Origin: UBA6168 sp041392505
GTDB lineage: Bacteria > Bacteroidota > Bacteroidia > Chitinophagales > Saprospiraceae
Assembly (NCBI GenBank): GCA_041392505.1
Contig: JAWKLX010000034.1
Span: 37,212 to 101,211 of the forward strand
Direction of reading: 5' to 3'
Length of the DNA stretch: 64,000 nt
The notes beneath the pieces were generated by a model. That model worked only from the letters and a program-made list of their open reading frames with translations, searched no databases and was not told where the DNA came from. How positions within the stretch are numbered: the first letter of the stretch is position 1; each line of letters starts with the position of its first letter. Made by a program: the position numbers and the translations under genes. Shown in pieces: positions 18,114 through 26,230 of this stretch.

Positions 18114-18653
18114 GTGCAAGACCTGACCACACGTTTACAAACCAACGATAAAAAAGTGCTAAAAGAACTCTTTGAGGCGCACTATCGGCAAGTCTGTGGA
18201 GCTATCCATCGCTTGGTTGGGGAACGTGGCGTCACAGAAGACCTCGCCCAACAAGTATTCATCCGCTTCTGGGAAAAAAGAGACACCATCAACATCACCA
18301 CCTCCCCCGGCGCCTACCTTCACCGCATGGCCATCAATGAAGCCCTCGGCTGGTTGCGGAGCAAAAAAAATAAACCGTACGAGGAAATTTCCGCAACGAC
18401 CCCTTTCGAAGAAGTACGGGACGCCGAACAAAACTATCTCCACGACGAATTGGAAGATAAGGTCAGAAAAGCGGTGGACACTCTCCCACCCCGCTGTAGG
18501 GCTGTATTCCAGTTGAGCCGGTTTGAGGAAAAAAGCTATCAGGAAATAGCTGACGAAATGGGGATTTCCAAAAAAACGGTTGAGCACCAAATGGGCAAAG
18601 CACTGCGGGTTTTGCGGGAAATATTAGGGCCATATTTGTCCGAACGGGATTAG
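18114..18653 (+). CDS. ECF-type RNA polymerase sigma factor
   Basis: This 179-residue protein has sigma-70 region 2 (GVTEDLAQQVFIRFWEKRD) and region 4 with a helix-turn-helix (YQEIADEMGISKKTVEHQMGKALRVLRE), the standard pair of extracytoplasmic-function sigma factors. It would direct RNA polymerase to a small regulon on a surface signal. The start is a GTG at 18114. In Bacteroidota such genes are normally followed directly by a FecR anti-sigma gene; here the next plus-strand regulator of that kind is the FecR gene at 26231, about 7.6 kb away beyond the photolyase cluster. Copy B of the dispersed element lies just upstream. Confidence 0.92.
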   Translation: MQDLTTRLQTNDKKVLKELFEAHYRQVCGAIHRLVGERGVTEDLAQQVFIRFWEKRDTINITTSPGAYLHRMAINEALGWLRSKKNKPYEEISATTPFEEVRDAEQNYLHDELEDKVRKAVDTLPPRCRAVFQLSRFEEKSYQEIADEMGISKKTVEHQMGKALRVLREILGPYLSERD

Positions 18654-18660
18654 CCCCACC

Positions 18661-20190
18661 TCAAAGATTTTCGATCCCATCCAAATAAGTTGCTGCCTGT
18701 TGCAATAGTTCCTCCTGCGTTTTGCTATCCATTTTATCCCAAGTCCGATAGGCCATCCCGATGCGCGGGTTCTTTTCCAATTTGTCGCGGTTGCGGTCAT
18801 AAAAATTCCAGTAAAAACTATTGAATGGACAAGCCTTCTTACCCGTCCGGAGTTTTTTATCGTAAAAACAGCCATTGCAATAATGGCTCATTTTATCGAT
18901 ATAATTGGCCGACGAGCAATAGGGCTTCGTGCCCACAATGCCGCCATCGGCAAATTGGCTCATACCCCTCGTGTTGGTGATTTCCACCCACTCAATGGCA
19001 TCAATATAAATACCTAAATACCAGGCATCTACTTCATCAGGATCAATGCCTGCCAAGAGTGTAAAATTCCCGGTGACCATCAGGCGTTGGATGTGGTGAG
19101 CATACGCGTAGTCCAATGATTGGTTGATGGCATGCTTCAAGCAAGCCATTTTTGTTTCGCCCGTCCAAAACCAGTTGGGCAATTTCCTTTTATTATTAAA
19201 AAAATTAAGCTGTGCAAATTCGGGCATTTTTGCCCAATAAATACCCCGCATATATTCCCGCCAGCCAATGATTTGCCGGACAAAACCCTCTATTTGCGAA
19301 ATGGAAATTTCAGCTTTGCGGTTTTCCCATTCGCGCACTGCCCGCTGCACAACTTCCAACGGAGAAATCAATTTTACGTTCATGGAAAACGAAAGCCGGG
19401 AATGGTACAGCGACCAATAATGGGGCGTCATTGCATCCTGAAAATCGCCGAAATGTGGCAAGCATTTTTGCACAAAATATTCTAATAATTCGAGGGATTC
19501 TTTTCTATTGGTCGGCCACAAAAAACTATCAGGATCCACCCGGCCAATGGTTTTAATTTTTTCTTTTTTAATTAATTCAAAAATATTTTTTACATTTTTA
19601 TTTAAAATAAATGGCTCAACCGGACGATGTTCCTTAGGTATTTTTTTGCGGTTTTCTGCATCATAATTCCATTGACCCGTCACGGGCTCTTTTCCGTCCA
19701 TCATAATATCAAATTGGCGGCGAATGTCCCGGTAAAAAGACTCCATCAGGTAATTCTTTTTTCCAAAAAAAATGCCCAACTCATTTCTCCCCGTCATAAA
19801 ATGTTCGGTATCATAAACAGCAGATTTAATTGATAAATTATTGCAAATATTTTTTAACTGCTCATCCAACCGATACTCATCAGGCAATAAATATTCAAAA
19901 CATTCAACCTCGTATTTATTAATTAAAAACCCAATATTTCCAGCCAACGTCTGTTTATTCTTTTTATCATCCAATTTAAAATATTCTACTTGGTGGCCCT
20001 CTTTTTTTAATTGATCGGAAAATTCCCGCATTGCCGAAAAAAATGCGATCACTTTTTGAATATGATGCGCCACATAATCGGTCTCTTGCCGCATTTCGAA
20101 TAGGCAATAAATAACATCTTTCCTTACTTCTTTAAACCAAGAATGGTTAATATTTAATTGGTCACCTAATAGTAGCCGTAGTGTTTTCAT
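18661..20190 (-). CDS. phrB: Iron-sulfur bacterial photolyase/cryptochrome, PhrB-like (6-4 type)
   Basis: This 509-residue protein belongs to the FeS-BCP cryptochrome/photolyase class. The N-terminal Rossmann-like domain starts LRLLLGDQLN, and the C-terminal FAD domain contains YAHHIQRLMVTGN and GMSQFADGG. The four cysteines that hold the 4Fe-4S cluster are present at C350, C438, C441 and C454, in the spacing of Agrobacterium PhrB, together with the histidine pair H365-H366 near the DNA lesion site. Such enzymes repair (6-4) photoproducts with light. It stops 7 bases from the convergent ECF sigma gene and lies next to a DUF2256 gene, a typical neighbour of photolyases. Confidence 0.95.
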   Translation of the reverse strand: MKTLRLLLGDQLNINHSWFKEVRKDVIYCLFEMRQETDYVAHHIQKVIAFFSAMREFSDQLKKEGHQVEYFKLDDKKNKQTLAGNIGFLINKYEVECFEYLLPDEYRLDEQLKNICNNLSIKSAVYDTEHFMTGRNELGIFFGKKNYLMESFYRDIRRQFDIMMDGKEPVTGQWNYDAENRKKIPKEHRPVEPFILNKNVKNIFELIKKEKIKTIGRVDPDSFLWPTNRKESLELLEYFVQKCLPHFGDFQDAMTPHYWSLYHSRLSFSMNVKLISPLEVVQRAVREWENRKAEISISQIEGFVRQIIGWREYMRGIYWAKMPEFAQLNFFNNKRKLPNWFWTGETKMACLKHAINQSLDYAYAHHIQRLMVTGNFTLLAGIDPDEVDAWYLGIYIDAIEWVEITNTRGMSQFADGGIVGTKPYCSSANYIDKMSHYCNGCFYDKKLRTGKKACPFNSFYWNFYDRNRDKLEKNPRIGMAYRTWDKMDSKTQEELLQQAATYLDGIENL

Positions 20191-20220
20191 ACAATTTATT
20201 CTTATTAAAAACAGTAAGCC

Positions 20221-20367
20221 TTAAGCCTCTTTTGGGGTTGCCTTTGTTCTTCTGCAACGCTCGCTGCAGTATTTAATTTCACCCCAATTACGCTCCCATT
20301 TTTTCCGCCATTTAAAAGGGCGTTTACAAACGGGGCATATTTTTTCAGGTAGGTTTTCCTTTTTCAT
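20221..20367 (-). CDS. DUF2256 zinc-finger-like small protein
   Basis: This 48-residue protein reads MKKENLPEKICPVCKRPF at its start, followed by WRKKWERNW and YCSERCRR. The CPVC and CSERC pairs form a small zinc-binding fold, and the whole pattern matches DUF2256. The family is often encoded beside cryptochrome/photolyase genes, as here: it lies 30 bases upstream of the PhrB-like gene on the same strand and is probably cotranscribed. Its function is unknown. Length is normal for the family. Confidence 0.92.
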   Translation of the reverse strand: MKKENLPEKICPVCKRPFKWRKKWERNWGEIKYCSERCRRTKATPKEA

Positions 20368-20464
20368 AATTTAAAAAACAAGCAGGAAATTTATCAGCCA
20401 AAAAGCTGGAAAAACTGCGAATGAAGTTGTCCAAACAAACTTGCCACATCTTTGTTTATCCTGC

Positions 20465-20755
20465 ATGTCTATCCAAAATAAATACAACCTGACCGACGAA
20501 GACGTCAACCGTATTGTTGAAATGGCCTGGGAAGACCGGACCACTTTCGATGCCATCGAACAACAATTTGGTGTGCCAGAAAAAGATGTGATCAAGTTGA
20601 TGCGGCAAGAGATGAAACTATCCAGTTGGCGAATGTGGCGCCAGCGGGTACAAGGGCGAACGACCAAGCACGCCGCCAAAAGAACTTTCACGGAAGGCCG
20701 ACATAAATGCTCCAGGCAACGGTCTATTTCCAACAATAAAATCAGTAAACGATAA
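20465..20755 (+). CDS. DUF2805 / TIGR03643 family protein
   Basis: This 96-residue basic protein contains YNLTDEDVNRIVEMAWEDRT, IEQQFGVPEKDVIKLMRQ and SSWRMWRQRVQGRTTKH, the signature of the TIGR03643 (DUF2805) family. The middle looks like a helix-turn-helix, so DNA binding is plausible but unproven. The family is frequently clustered with photolyase and DUF2256 genes. The start at 20465 (MSIQNKY) fits the family better than the upstream 20441 start. It diverges from the DUF2256-photolyase pair, and their promoters share about 97 bases. Confidence 0.9.
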   Translation: MSIQNKYNLTDEDVNRIVEMAWEDRTTFDAIEQQFGVPEKDVIKLMRQEMKLSSWRMWRQRVQGRTTKHAAKRTFTEGRHKCSRQRSISNNKISKR

Positions 20756-20850
20756 AGTTTTATTTTGATATTAGAACAATACCTCCGTTGAACGTTTTAA
20801 CTATCAGCCCCTCAAATTGAAAATTAAGATTTGAGTATTCTTTTTTTTAA

Positions 20851-20941
20851 ACACAATAAACACATTAGCACACATAAGAATTTTCAGCCGCCAAAGGCGG
20901 CTGATTCAAAACTATATTTACTTATGTGTCTAATGTGTTTA
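20851..20941. repeat. Long inverted repeat with nested GC hairpin
   Basis: Outer arms 20857-20878 (TAAACACATTAG ...) and 20921-20941 are nearly perfectly complementary and made of ACACATT-like words. A nested TCAGCCGCC/GGCGGCTGA hairpin lies at 20884-20903. It fills the gap between the DUF2805 and TspO genes and could act as a terminator for the former. Confidence 0.75.
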
Positions 20942-21020
20942 AAAAAAATCAATGCTTTTCTAAAATTATTAATTTTCAATTTGCTGCCCTATAAACTAAA
21001 AAACATCAATACTTTTCAAA

Positions 21021-21797
21021 ATGCAAACACAAACTTCCCCTTACCTACCCGTTTTCAACACCATCGGTTTTGTACTGGTGCTCGTAATGAATTATCTCGC
21101 CACTTCGCTTCCACTAGCGGGCCGCGACACTGGCGAAATTTCTGATCTATATCCAAATTTATTTGCGCCGGCAGGTTTCACTTTTGCCATTTGGGGAATT
21201 ATTTATTTATTGTTATTGCTTTTTATTATTTACCAAATCCGATATACAGGTAAAAAAGAGCAGCCCGTTTTTTTTGAAAAAATTGGTTGGTTATTTTTTA
21301 TTTCCTGTTTGGCCAATGCCACTTGGTTATTAGCATGGCATCATTTAAAAATTGGGCTCGCATTAATAATCATGTTGATTATTTTGGGATCTTTATTATC
21401 CATTTATCTCCGGCTAAATATTGGGAAAAGCGAAACAACCAAAATCGAAAAATGGCTGGTTCATTTCCCGTTCAGCGTTTACCTCGGCTGGATTACGGTG
21501 GCCACTATTGCCAATACAACCATTTTTCTGGTGAGCTTGGGCTGGAATGGCCAACCACTGAATGCTGTTTTTTGGACAATAGCAACCATCGCTGCTGCAG
21601 TGGGCATTAATTTATGGGCTTTGTTTAGCCGAAAAGATTTTGCTTTTGCGCTGGTAGGGATTTGGGCGCTTTGGGGTATTTTTCAAAAACGTATGAGCGA
21701 TTTATCAATGAACGATGGGTCAGTAGAAATAGTAACTTTGATTGGGATAGCTTTAATTGCCATTGGCATTTTATATACATTAATTAAACGAAAATAA
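21021..21797 (+). CDS. TspO/MBR family tryptophan-rich membrane protein
   Basis: This 258-residue integral membrane protein has several transmembrane segments and the TspO landmark FAPAGFTFAIWGIIYLLLL. Later segments include ANATWLLAWHH and FPFSVYLGWITVATIANTT. Trp residues are abundant. TspO proteins bind porphyrins and related ligands and are linked to light and oxidative stress responses in bacteria, which suits the photolyase neighbourhood. It ends overlapping the convergent gene at 21784 by 14 bases. Confidence 0.88.
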   Translation: MQTQTSPYLPVFNTIGFVLVLVMNYLATSLPLAGRDTGEISDLYPNLFAPAGFTFAIWGIIYLLLLLFIIYQIRYTGKKEQPVFFEKIGWLFFISCLANATWLLAWHHLKIGLALIIMLIILGSLLSIYLRLNIGKSETTKIEKWLVHFPFSVYLGWITVATIANTTIFLVSLGWNGQPLNAVFWTIATIAAAVGINLWALFSRKDFAFALVGIWALWGIFQKRMSDLSMNDGSVEIVTLIGIALIAIGILYTLIKRK

Positions 21798-22359
21798 AGC
21801 CCTCCTTTTTATCACCAAATATAATGGCTTTCTGCTTTTCAAAACGCCACCCCGACAACCACGCCAACGCTGCATCTACTTGGTGCCAATTAGTAGGAAA
21901 TAAGGCGAAATTAATTGGCAACTCATTTTTTAATAATTCGGAGAAAGCGGCTAAATCTTTTTTGTAAAATTTATTTTCCAAAAATAAAACCCGGACCAAA
22001 TGCGCCGGATATATTTCATAAAAATGGAGATGGGAAAATCCCGCCCGCAACTTCATCGCTCGTGCCGTCAGTCCGCCCAAAAACATGGGTGACATCGCAT
22101 TGACTTCTCGATCACATTGGCGATAAAAAAAATCGTCGCCATTATTGGAATAAACCCCGGGCAAACTCAATGGCGCATCTATAAATATTTTCTCTGGATT
22201 TAATTCGTGAATATTTTTAATTAAAAATGCATCTGCATCTTTCTTTTTTTCACTTTGCAAAAAGTGGAGTTGGTCATCTTTGGCAAAACAAATAACCGTA
22301 GTCCCAGCGAGTTTTGCACCATAATCAATACCAATAAATGAGGCGGTTTCCAACGGCAT
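21784..22359 (-). CDS. DUF429-like protein with RNase H-type fold (predicted)
   Basis: This 191-residue protein starts with a beta-strand plus acidic residue (FIGIDYGAKLAGTTVI) as in RNase H-like folds. It contains KIFIDAPLSLPG, FYRQCDREV and GGLTARAMKLR, an arrangement that resembles DUF429 predicted nucleases. Acidic residues in the first and second motifs could hold metal. This is family resemblance by pattern only. It lies inside the photolyase cluster, convergent with TspO and divergent from the renalase-like gene 52 bases away, so it may share that promoter region. Confidence 0.6.
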   Translation of the reverse strand: MPLETASFIGIDYGAKLAGTTVICFAKDDQLHFLQSEKKKDADAFLIKNIHELNPEKIFIDAPLSLPGVYSNNGDDFFYRQCDREVNAMSPMFLGGLTARAMKLRAGFSHLHFYEIYPAHLVRVLFLENKFYKKDLAAFSELLKNELPINFALFPTNWHQVDAALAWLSGWRFEKQKAIIFGDKKEGFIFV

Positions 22360-22411
22360 TTTTTTTGATTTTGAATTTTAAACAAGGAGCTGCATAAATT
22401 GTTACGCAACT

Positions 22412-23377
22412 ATGTCCAATCAATACCACACCATCATCATTGGGGCTGGCATGTCCGGCATGGCTGCGGCAAATACTTTAGCCAACGCTAATGTACCTAC
22501 TCTCGTGCTCGATAAAGGAAGAGGCATTAGTGGGCGCATGGCTACCCGTCGGTGGGAGGAAGCTACCTTCGATCACGGTGCCCAATTTTTTTCTGCCCGA
22601 ACGCCTGCATTTCAGGCATTTGTAGAAAAAGGCAAGCAACTCGAAACAGTTCAGGAATGGTGGCCGAGTATTGCTGACAATCAGCATCCTCGATGGATTG
22701 GCTCTTCGGGCATGAACACAGTTCCCAAAATGTTGGTCGACGATGTCCCTATTTTAAAAAACAAAAAAGTAATCAAGATCAAGGAAAAAGAAAACGGCTG
22801 GGAAGTCCTAACCGAAGATGAGGATGACTTTCAGGCCAAATCTTTACTCATTACCATTCCTGCTCCGCAGGCCATACAATTATTAGAAAACAGTGGCATA
22901 GCATTATCGGGCAGTCCGCTTCCTCAAATCGCTTATCATCCCTGCCTGGTAGTGTTGGCCAAATTGGATCGGCCCTCCGGCATCCCCGCCCCCGGTGGTT
23001 TGCAGACCAACGGGAGCGTGATCAGTTGGATCGCCGATAATTTCCAAAAGGGCATTTCCAAAACTCCGTGCGTCACCATCCATGCTTCTCCTGAGTTTAG
23101 CACCCAACATTTGGACGGTGACTTGCAATCAGCTGGCGAGCTGATCCTTGAAGTAGCAAAACTTCTGGTCGCACCTGCCCACGTGCAAGACTGGCAGATA
23201 CACCGCTGGCGCTACAGCCTCTGTTACCAACGGCACGTCGAGCCGTTTTGGCGAGCTGACATGAGAGCGCCATTATTATTTGGTGGAGACGGGTTTGGGA
23301 TGGGAAACGTGGAAGGGGCGTTTGTGTCGGGAGTGGCGATGGCCAAAGAGATTTTAGAAAAAACAGTCAACCTTTAG
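22412..23377 (+). CDS. Renalase-like NAD(P)/FAD-dependent oxidoreductase
   Basis: This 321-residue flavoprotein opens with the FAD-binding GxGxxG motif in TIIIGAGMSGMAAANTL and the second dinucleotide motif GRGISGRMATRRW. It continues with FDHGAQFFSAR and ends with the FAD-contact motif LLFGGDGFGMGNVEGAFVSG. These features match the renalase-like branch of the amine-oxidase superfamily, which oxidises nicotinamide- or amine-type substrates. In marine Bacteroidota such genes are often found next to photolyases. It overlaps the 3' end of the convergent photolyase gene by 11 bases. The substrate is not known. Confidence 0.88.
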   Translation: MSNQYHTIIIGAGMSGMAAANTLANANVPTLVLDKGRGISGRMATRRWEEATFDHGAQFFSARTPAFQAFVEKGKQLETVQEWWPSIADNQHPRWIGSSGMNTVPKMLVDDVPILKNKKVIKIKEKENGWEVLTEDEDDFQAKSLLITIPAPQAIQLLENSGIALSGSPLPQIAYHPCLVVLAKLDRPSGIPAPGGLQTNGSVISWIADNFQKGISKTPCVTIHASPEFSTQHLDGDLQSAGELILEVAKLLVAPAHVQDWQIHRWRYSLCYQRHVEPFWRADMRAPLLFGGDGFGMGNVEGAFVSGVAMAKEILEKTVNL

Positions 23378-24851
23378 TGCTTGCCCAGGCCTCTCGGTCC
23401 TCAACTGTATGGCGCTGCAAAATCCGCCCATTTTCGTTTAATACCGCAGCATTTTTTCGCAATCCCCACATCACATCTCTCGCCCGACGGTAAGCGTTTT
23501 CCAGATCAACTATTACGGACGGGTAATCCTTACCGATAACGACTCCGTACATGGCCTGCTCCATTGACGTCATTTTCCAAGGTTCATGGATAAATGCGGT
23601 AGGCACTCCAGCTAGTTCCGGCACCCATTTTTTGATAAAAACACCTTCCGGGTCATTGTCCTGCGATTGCTTCACGGGGTTGTAAATACGAACCGTATTG
23701 ATGCCAGTGACGCCCGCCTGCATCTGCCATTGCGGATAATGGATGCCCGGTTCAAAATCGAGAAAAAGTTGGGCCAACCATTGAGCGCCGGGCTGCCAAG
23801 GCTGCCACAAAAGGTGGGTTAGAAAAGAAGCCAGCAAAGCCCGCATGCGGAAATTGATCCACCCCGTAGCGATCAGGCAGCGCATGCATGCATCAACGAG
23901 CGGAAACCCCGTTTGGCCGTTTTTCCATTTTTCAAAAAGGGTTGGCTCAAAATGTTGATCTAATTGATCGTAACCGCGGTTCACGTTCTCGAATTCCATG
24001 CGGATTTCCGATTCAAATTTTTGGATAAAATGGGCCTGCCAACGTAGCCTTGCTTTGAAATTGGACAACTGGAATTTGTTTTTCCCCAACTGCTCCGCCG
24101 ACGTGGCCGCCTGCCATACTTGCCTGATACTCAGGGAGCCCCATGCCAGATAGGGGGATAATCGGCTGCATCCACGACGGCTTGCTTCCGGTTTGGAAAT
24201 GCTGCGCTGATAATGCTGGACTCGTTCACCGAGGAAATTTTTCAGATAGGAATGCGCATAGCTTTCGCCGCCGGGTTGAAAATCATGGTTGGGAGCAAAC
24301 TTTGGCGAGGTGGCGAACTCGGGCAAAGTTGCGGGATCGAACTTTGCTGACTGCCATTTTCCCCAATCAATGTTGTCTTGGGGGGCGTTCATAAATTGGT
24401 ACCAATGCTCCCGCCAACCTTTGCGGTTGCGTTTTCCACGAAGGACGCCGTTGGCGATACTTTCTTCCCACAAAATATTTTGCTTTTTGCAAAATTGGGC
24501 GACCTGCTTGTCCCGGTCAAAGGTGATTTGCAGACCTGTTTCCTGATAGGAAAATATTTTTTTGACAAAAAAACGCTCGACCAGCAATTCCAGCAACGGC
24601 AATATTTCTCCATAAAAAACATGTACTCGTGCGTGGTATTTTTCCAATTGCCGATTCATGTCCTCCAGCGATTGTTGGACGAACCGCCAATGCCGCTCGC
24701 TGTATTGCGGTGCTGCCATAATGGACGGTTCAAAGGCATACAGCATGAGAACGGGCAAGCCATCTTGTTGGGCACGAGCCAGCGGTTCGTGATCCCGCAG
24801 GCGGAGGTCACGTTTGAACCAAACAATGTTGATGGCAGGCTTAGCAAGCAT
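23367..24851 (-). CDS. Cryptochrome/deoxyribodipyrimidine photolyase family protein
   Basis: This 494-residue protein starts with the photolyase N-domain hallmark IVWFKRDLRLRDHEPL, and its FAD domain contains RLSPYLAWGSLSIRQVW, GFPLVDACMRCL, WINFRMRALLASFL and GINTVRIYNPVKQ. It lacks the iron-sulfur cysteines of the PhrB-like protein at 18661, so it is a separate class and probably repairs cyclobutane dimers or acts as a cryptochrome. The trinucleotide spacing to the stop of the DUF6435 gene upstream (24855) indicates translational coupling. Two photolyases of different class in one cluster would cover both main UV lesions. Confidence 0.93.
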   Translation of the reverse strand: MLAKPAINIVWFKRDLRLRDHEPLARAQQDGLPVLMLYAFEPSIMAAPQYSERHWRFVQQSLEDMNRQLEKYHARVHVFYGEILPLLELLVERFFVKKIFSYQETGLQITFDRDKQVAQFCKKQNILWEESIANGVLRGKRNRKGWREHWYQFMNAPQDNIDWGKWQSAKFDPATLPEFATSPKFAPNHDFQPGGESYAHSYLKNFLGERVQHYQRSISKPEASRRGCSRLSPYLAWGSLSIRQVWQAATSAEQLGKNKFQLSNFKARLRWQAHFIQKFESEIRMEFENVNRGYDQLDQHFEPTLFEKWKNGQTGFPLVDACMRCLIATGWINFRMRALLASFLTHLLWQPWQPGAQWLAQLFLDFEPGIHYPQWQMQAGVTGINTVRIYNPVKQSQDNDPEGVFIKKWVPELAGVPTAFIHEPWKMTSMEQAMYGVVIGKDYPSVIVDLENAYRRARDVMWGLRKNAAVLNENGRILQRHTVEDREAWASTKG

Positions 24852-24854
24852 TTG

Positions 24855-25031
24855 TCATCCTTTCTCTGCTCGAACCGCTTCTATCTTTTTCATCACCTCC
24901 TCCGCTTCTTCCAATTTACGGGCGTAAGCACGGAGGTCGCCGCTCCGCTGAATATCGCGGGCTTCTTCCATGAGTTTAGCATACTCTTGTTCCAGTTGCT
25001 TGGTAGGGTTCTTTTTAAATAATCCGAACAT
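24855..25031 (-). CDS. DUF6435 (Lacal_2735-type) small protein
   Basis: This 58-residue protein starts MFGLFKKNPTKQLEQEYAKL and continues as charged helices (EEARDIQRSGDLRAYARK), the pattern of the short Lacal_2735/DUF6435 family of Bacteroidota. Function is unknown. It ends 3 bases before the photolyase start, so both are very likely translated from one message. The start at 25031 follows a heptamer-word repeat in its leader. Confidence 0.85.
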   Translation of the reverse strand: MFGLFKKNPTKQLEQEYAKLMEEARDIQRSGDLRAYARKLEEAEEVMKKIEAVRAEKG

Positions 25032-25033
25032 AA

Positions 25034-25117
25034 TGATGGATGGTTAGATGGTTAGAGGATTAGAGGGCTGGATGGTTTTTACTCTCAACCATCCAGCCAT
25101 CTAACTATCTAACCATT
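25034..25117. repeat. Heptamer-word inverted repeat (GGTTAGAT type)
   Basis: Left arm 25034-25077 consists of GGTTAGA, GGATTAG and GGCTGGA words, and right arm 25086-25117 is its imperfect complement. It fills the gap between the SDR stop codon and the DUF6435 start. Confidence 0.8.
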
Positions 25118-25823
25118 AAATTTTTAAAGTTGACATGCCGCCGTCCAGACCGATCACCTGACCGCTCATCCAACTGCTGTTTTCTGAAAGGAGAAAATGA
25201 GCCAAGGCGGCGATGTCCTCAGGCGCCCCGATCCGTTTTAGTGGGTGGCGCTGGGCGTTAGCTTCCTTCTTTTCCGGGGTGGAAACTAGCCGTTCGGCCA
25301 ATGGGGTATCCGTCAAGGAAGGGGCAATGCAATTGACCCGGATGTTGGGCGCCCACTCAGCCGCCAGCGACCGGGCCAAGCCTTCCACTGCTCCTTTGGA
25401 AGCAGCGATGGAGGAATGGAACGGCATCCCCTGACCAACAGCTACGGTACTGAAAAGCACCACCGATGCAGGGGTTTCCGCTTTTTTCAATGCCTTTTGC
25501 GCAGCTTGTAAAACTTTCACCGCCCCCAGCACATTTATCTGAAAATCAGCGAGGAATGCCTCGGTCTTGAGCGAGCGAAATGGTTTGAGGTTGATGCTGC
25601 CGGGGCAATAGACAAGGCCGTCCAATGCTTCGGGCAACTCCCCCTCCAACACTTCATCGGTCAATAGATCTTTTTCTAAATGAGTGACATTCGGGAGGTG
25701 GCTAAGGGTTTGGGCGTTACGGGAAATGACCAACACTTGATGGCCTTCTGCGCTCAGTTTCTTCACCAATGAAAGACCGATGCCTGAACTACCACCGACC
25801 ACCAAATAATTTTTATTAGGCAT
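25116..25823 (-). CDS. SDR family oxidoreductase lacking the usual catalytic tyrosine
   Basis: This 235-residue protein has the short-chain dehydrogenase Rossmann motif VVGGSSGIGLSL and the segment DGLVYCPGSIN, ending with SSWMSGQVIGLDGG. The catalytic Ser is present in VVLFSTVAVGQGM. The YxxxK position reads IAASK (within FHSSIAASKGAVEGL), so the Tyr is replaced by Ile while the Lys remains. SDR proteins next to photolyases in marine Bacteroidota are common. The enzyme is either altered in mechanism or non-catalytic. It is the first gene of the minus-strand run SDR-DUF6435-photolyase. Confidence 0.9.
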   Translation of the reverse strand: MPNKNYLVVGGSSGIGLSLVKKLSAEGHQVLVISRNAQTLSHLPNVTHLEKDLLTDEVLEGELPEALDGLVYCPGSINLKPFRSLKTEAFLADFQINVLGAVKVLQAAQKALKKAETPASVVLFSTVAVGQGMPFHSSIAASKGAVEGLARSLAAEWAPNIRVNCIAPSLTDTPLAERLVSTPEKKEANAQRHPLKRIGAPEDIAALAHFLLSENSSWMSGQVIGLDGGMSTLKI

Positions 25824-25886
25824 TATTGCAGATTTTTATAAAATTTGCTCTTTGCATCCGATGATAAGCTATATTTTTTTAGGGTA

Positions 25887-26076
25887 GCAAATTGAAAATC
25901 AATAAAATGCGGAGCAGGATCCCGAAGTGAATTCGGGACAAGTTAATGATCGCTTTAGGGAACGCCCCTTTGAAACCCTTGGAGGGCCGAGCAGATCGAT
26001 GGCAAGAACTTGGGCGACCATTCGGCCCGCATGAGTAGACGTTGGTTTTGTTCAAATTACTTACTTTTCAATTTGC
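25887..26076 (+). repeat. Dispersed structured element, copy C (full form)
   Basis: Forward-orientation reference copy: ATGCGGAGCAGG at 25907-25918, GGGCCGAGCAG at 25984-25994 and TTCGGCCCGCATG at 26021-26033. GGGCCGA can pair with TCGGCCC, and ATGCG with CGCAT. The ends GCAAATTGAAAA and TTTTCAATTTGC are perfect inverted repeats. A small inverted pair CCCGAA/TTCGGG lies at 25921-25935. AGCTATA occurs on both sides (25867 and 26080). It lies between the divergent SDR and FecR genes. Confidence 0.85.
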
Positions 26077-26230
26077 AGAGCTATAAAATCTCCTATCATC
26101 AAAAGCGCCAACCTAACAAGGGAAGGGAGTAGTGGTTCACCAGAAAATGAGAATCAAAAAATTTTCTAAAAACACAAAAACGACTAGGGGTACGCATAAC
26201 TAATGTGCATCCTACTCTTGAAAAAAGTAT

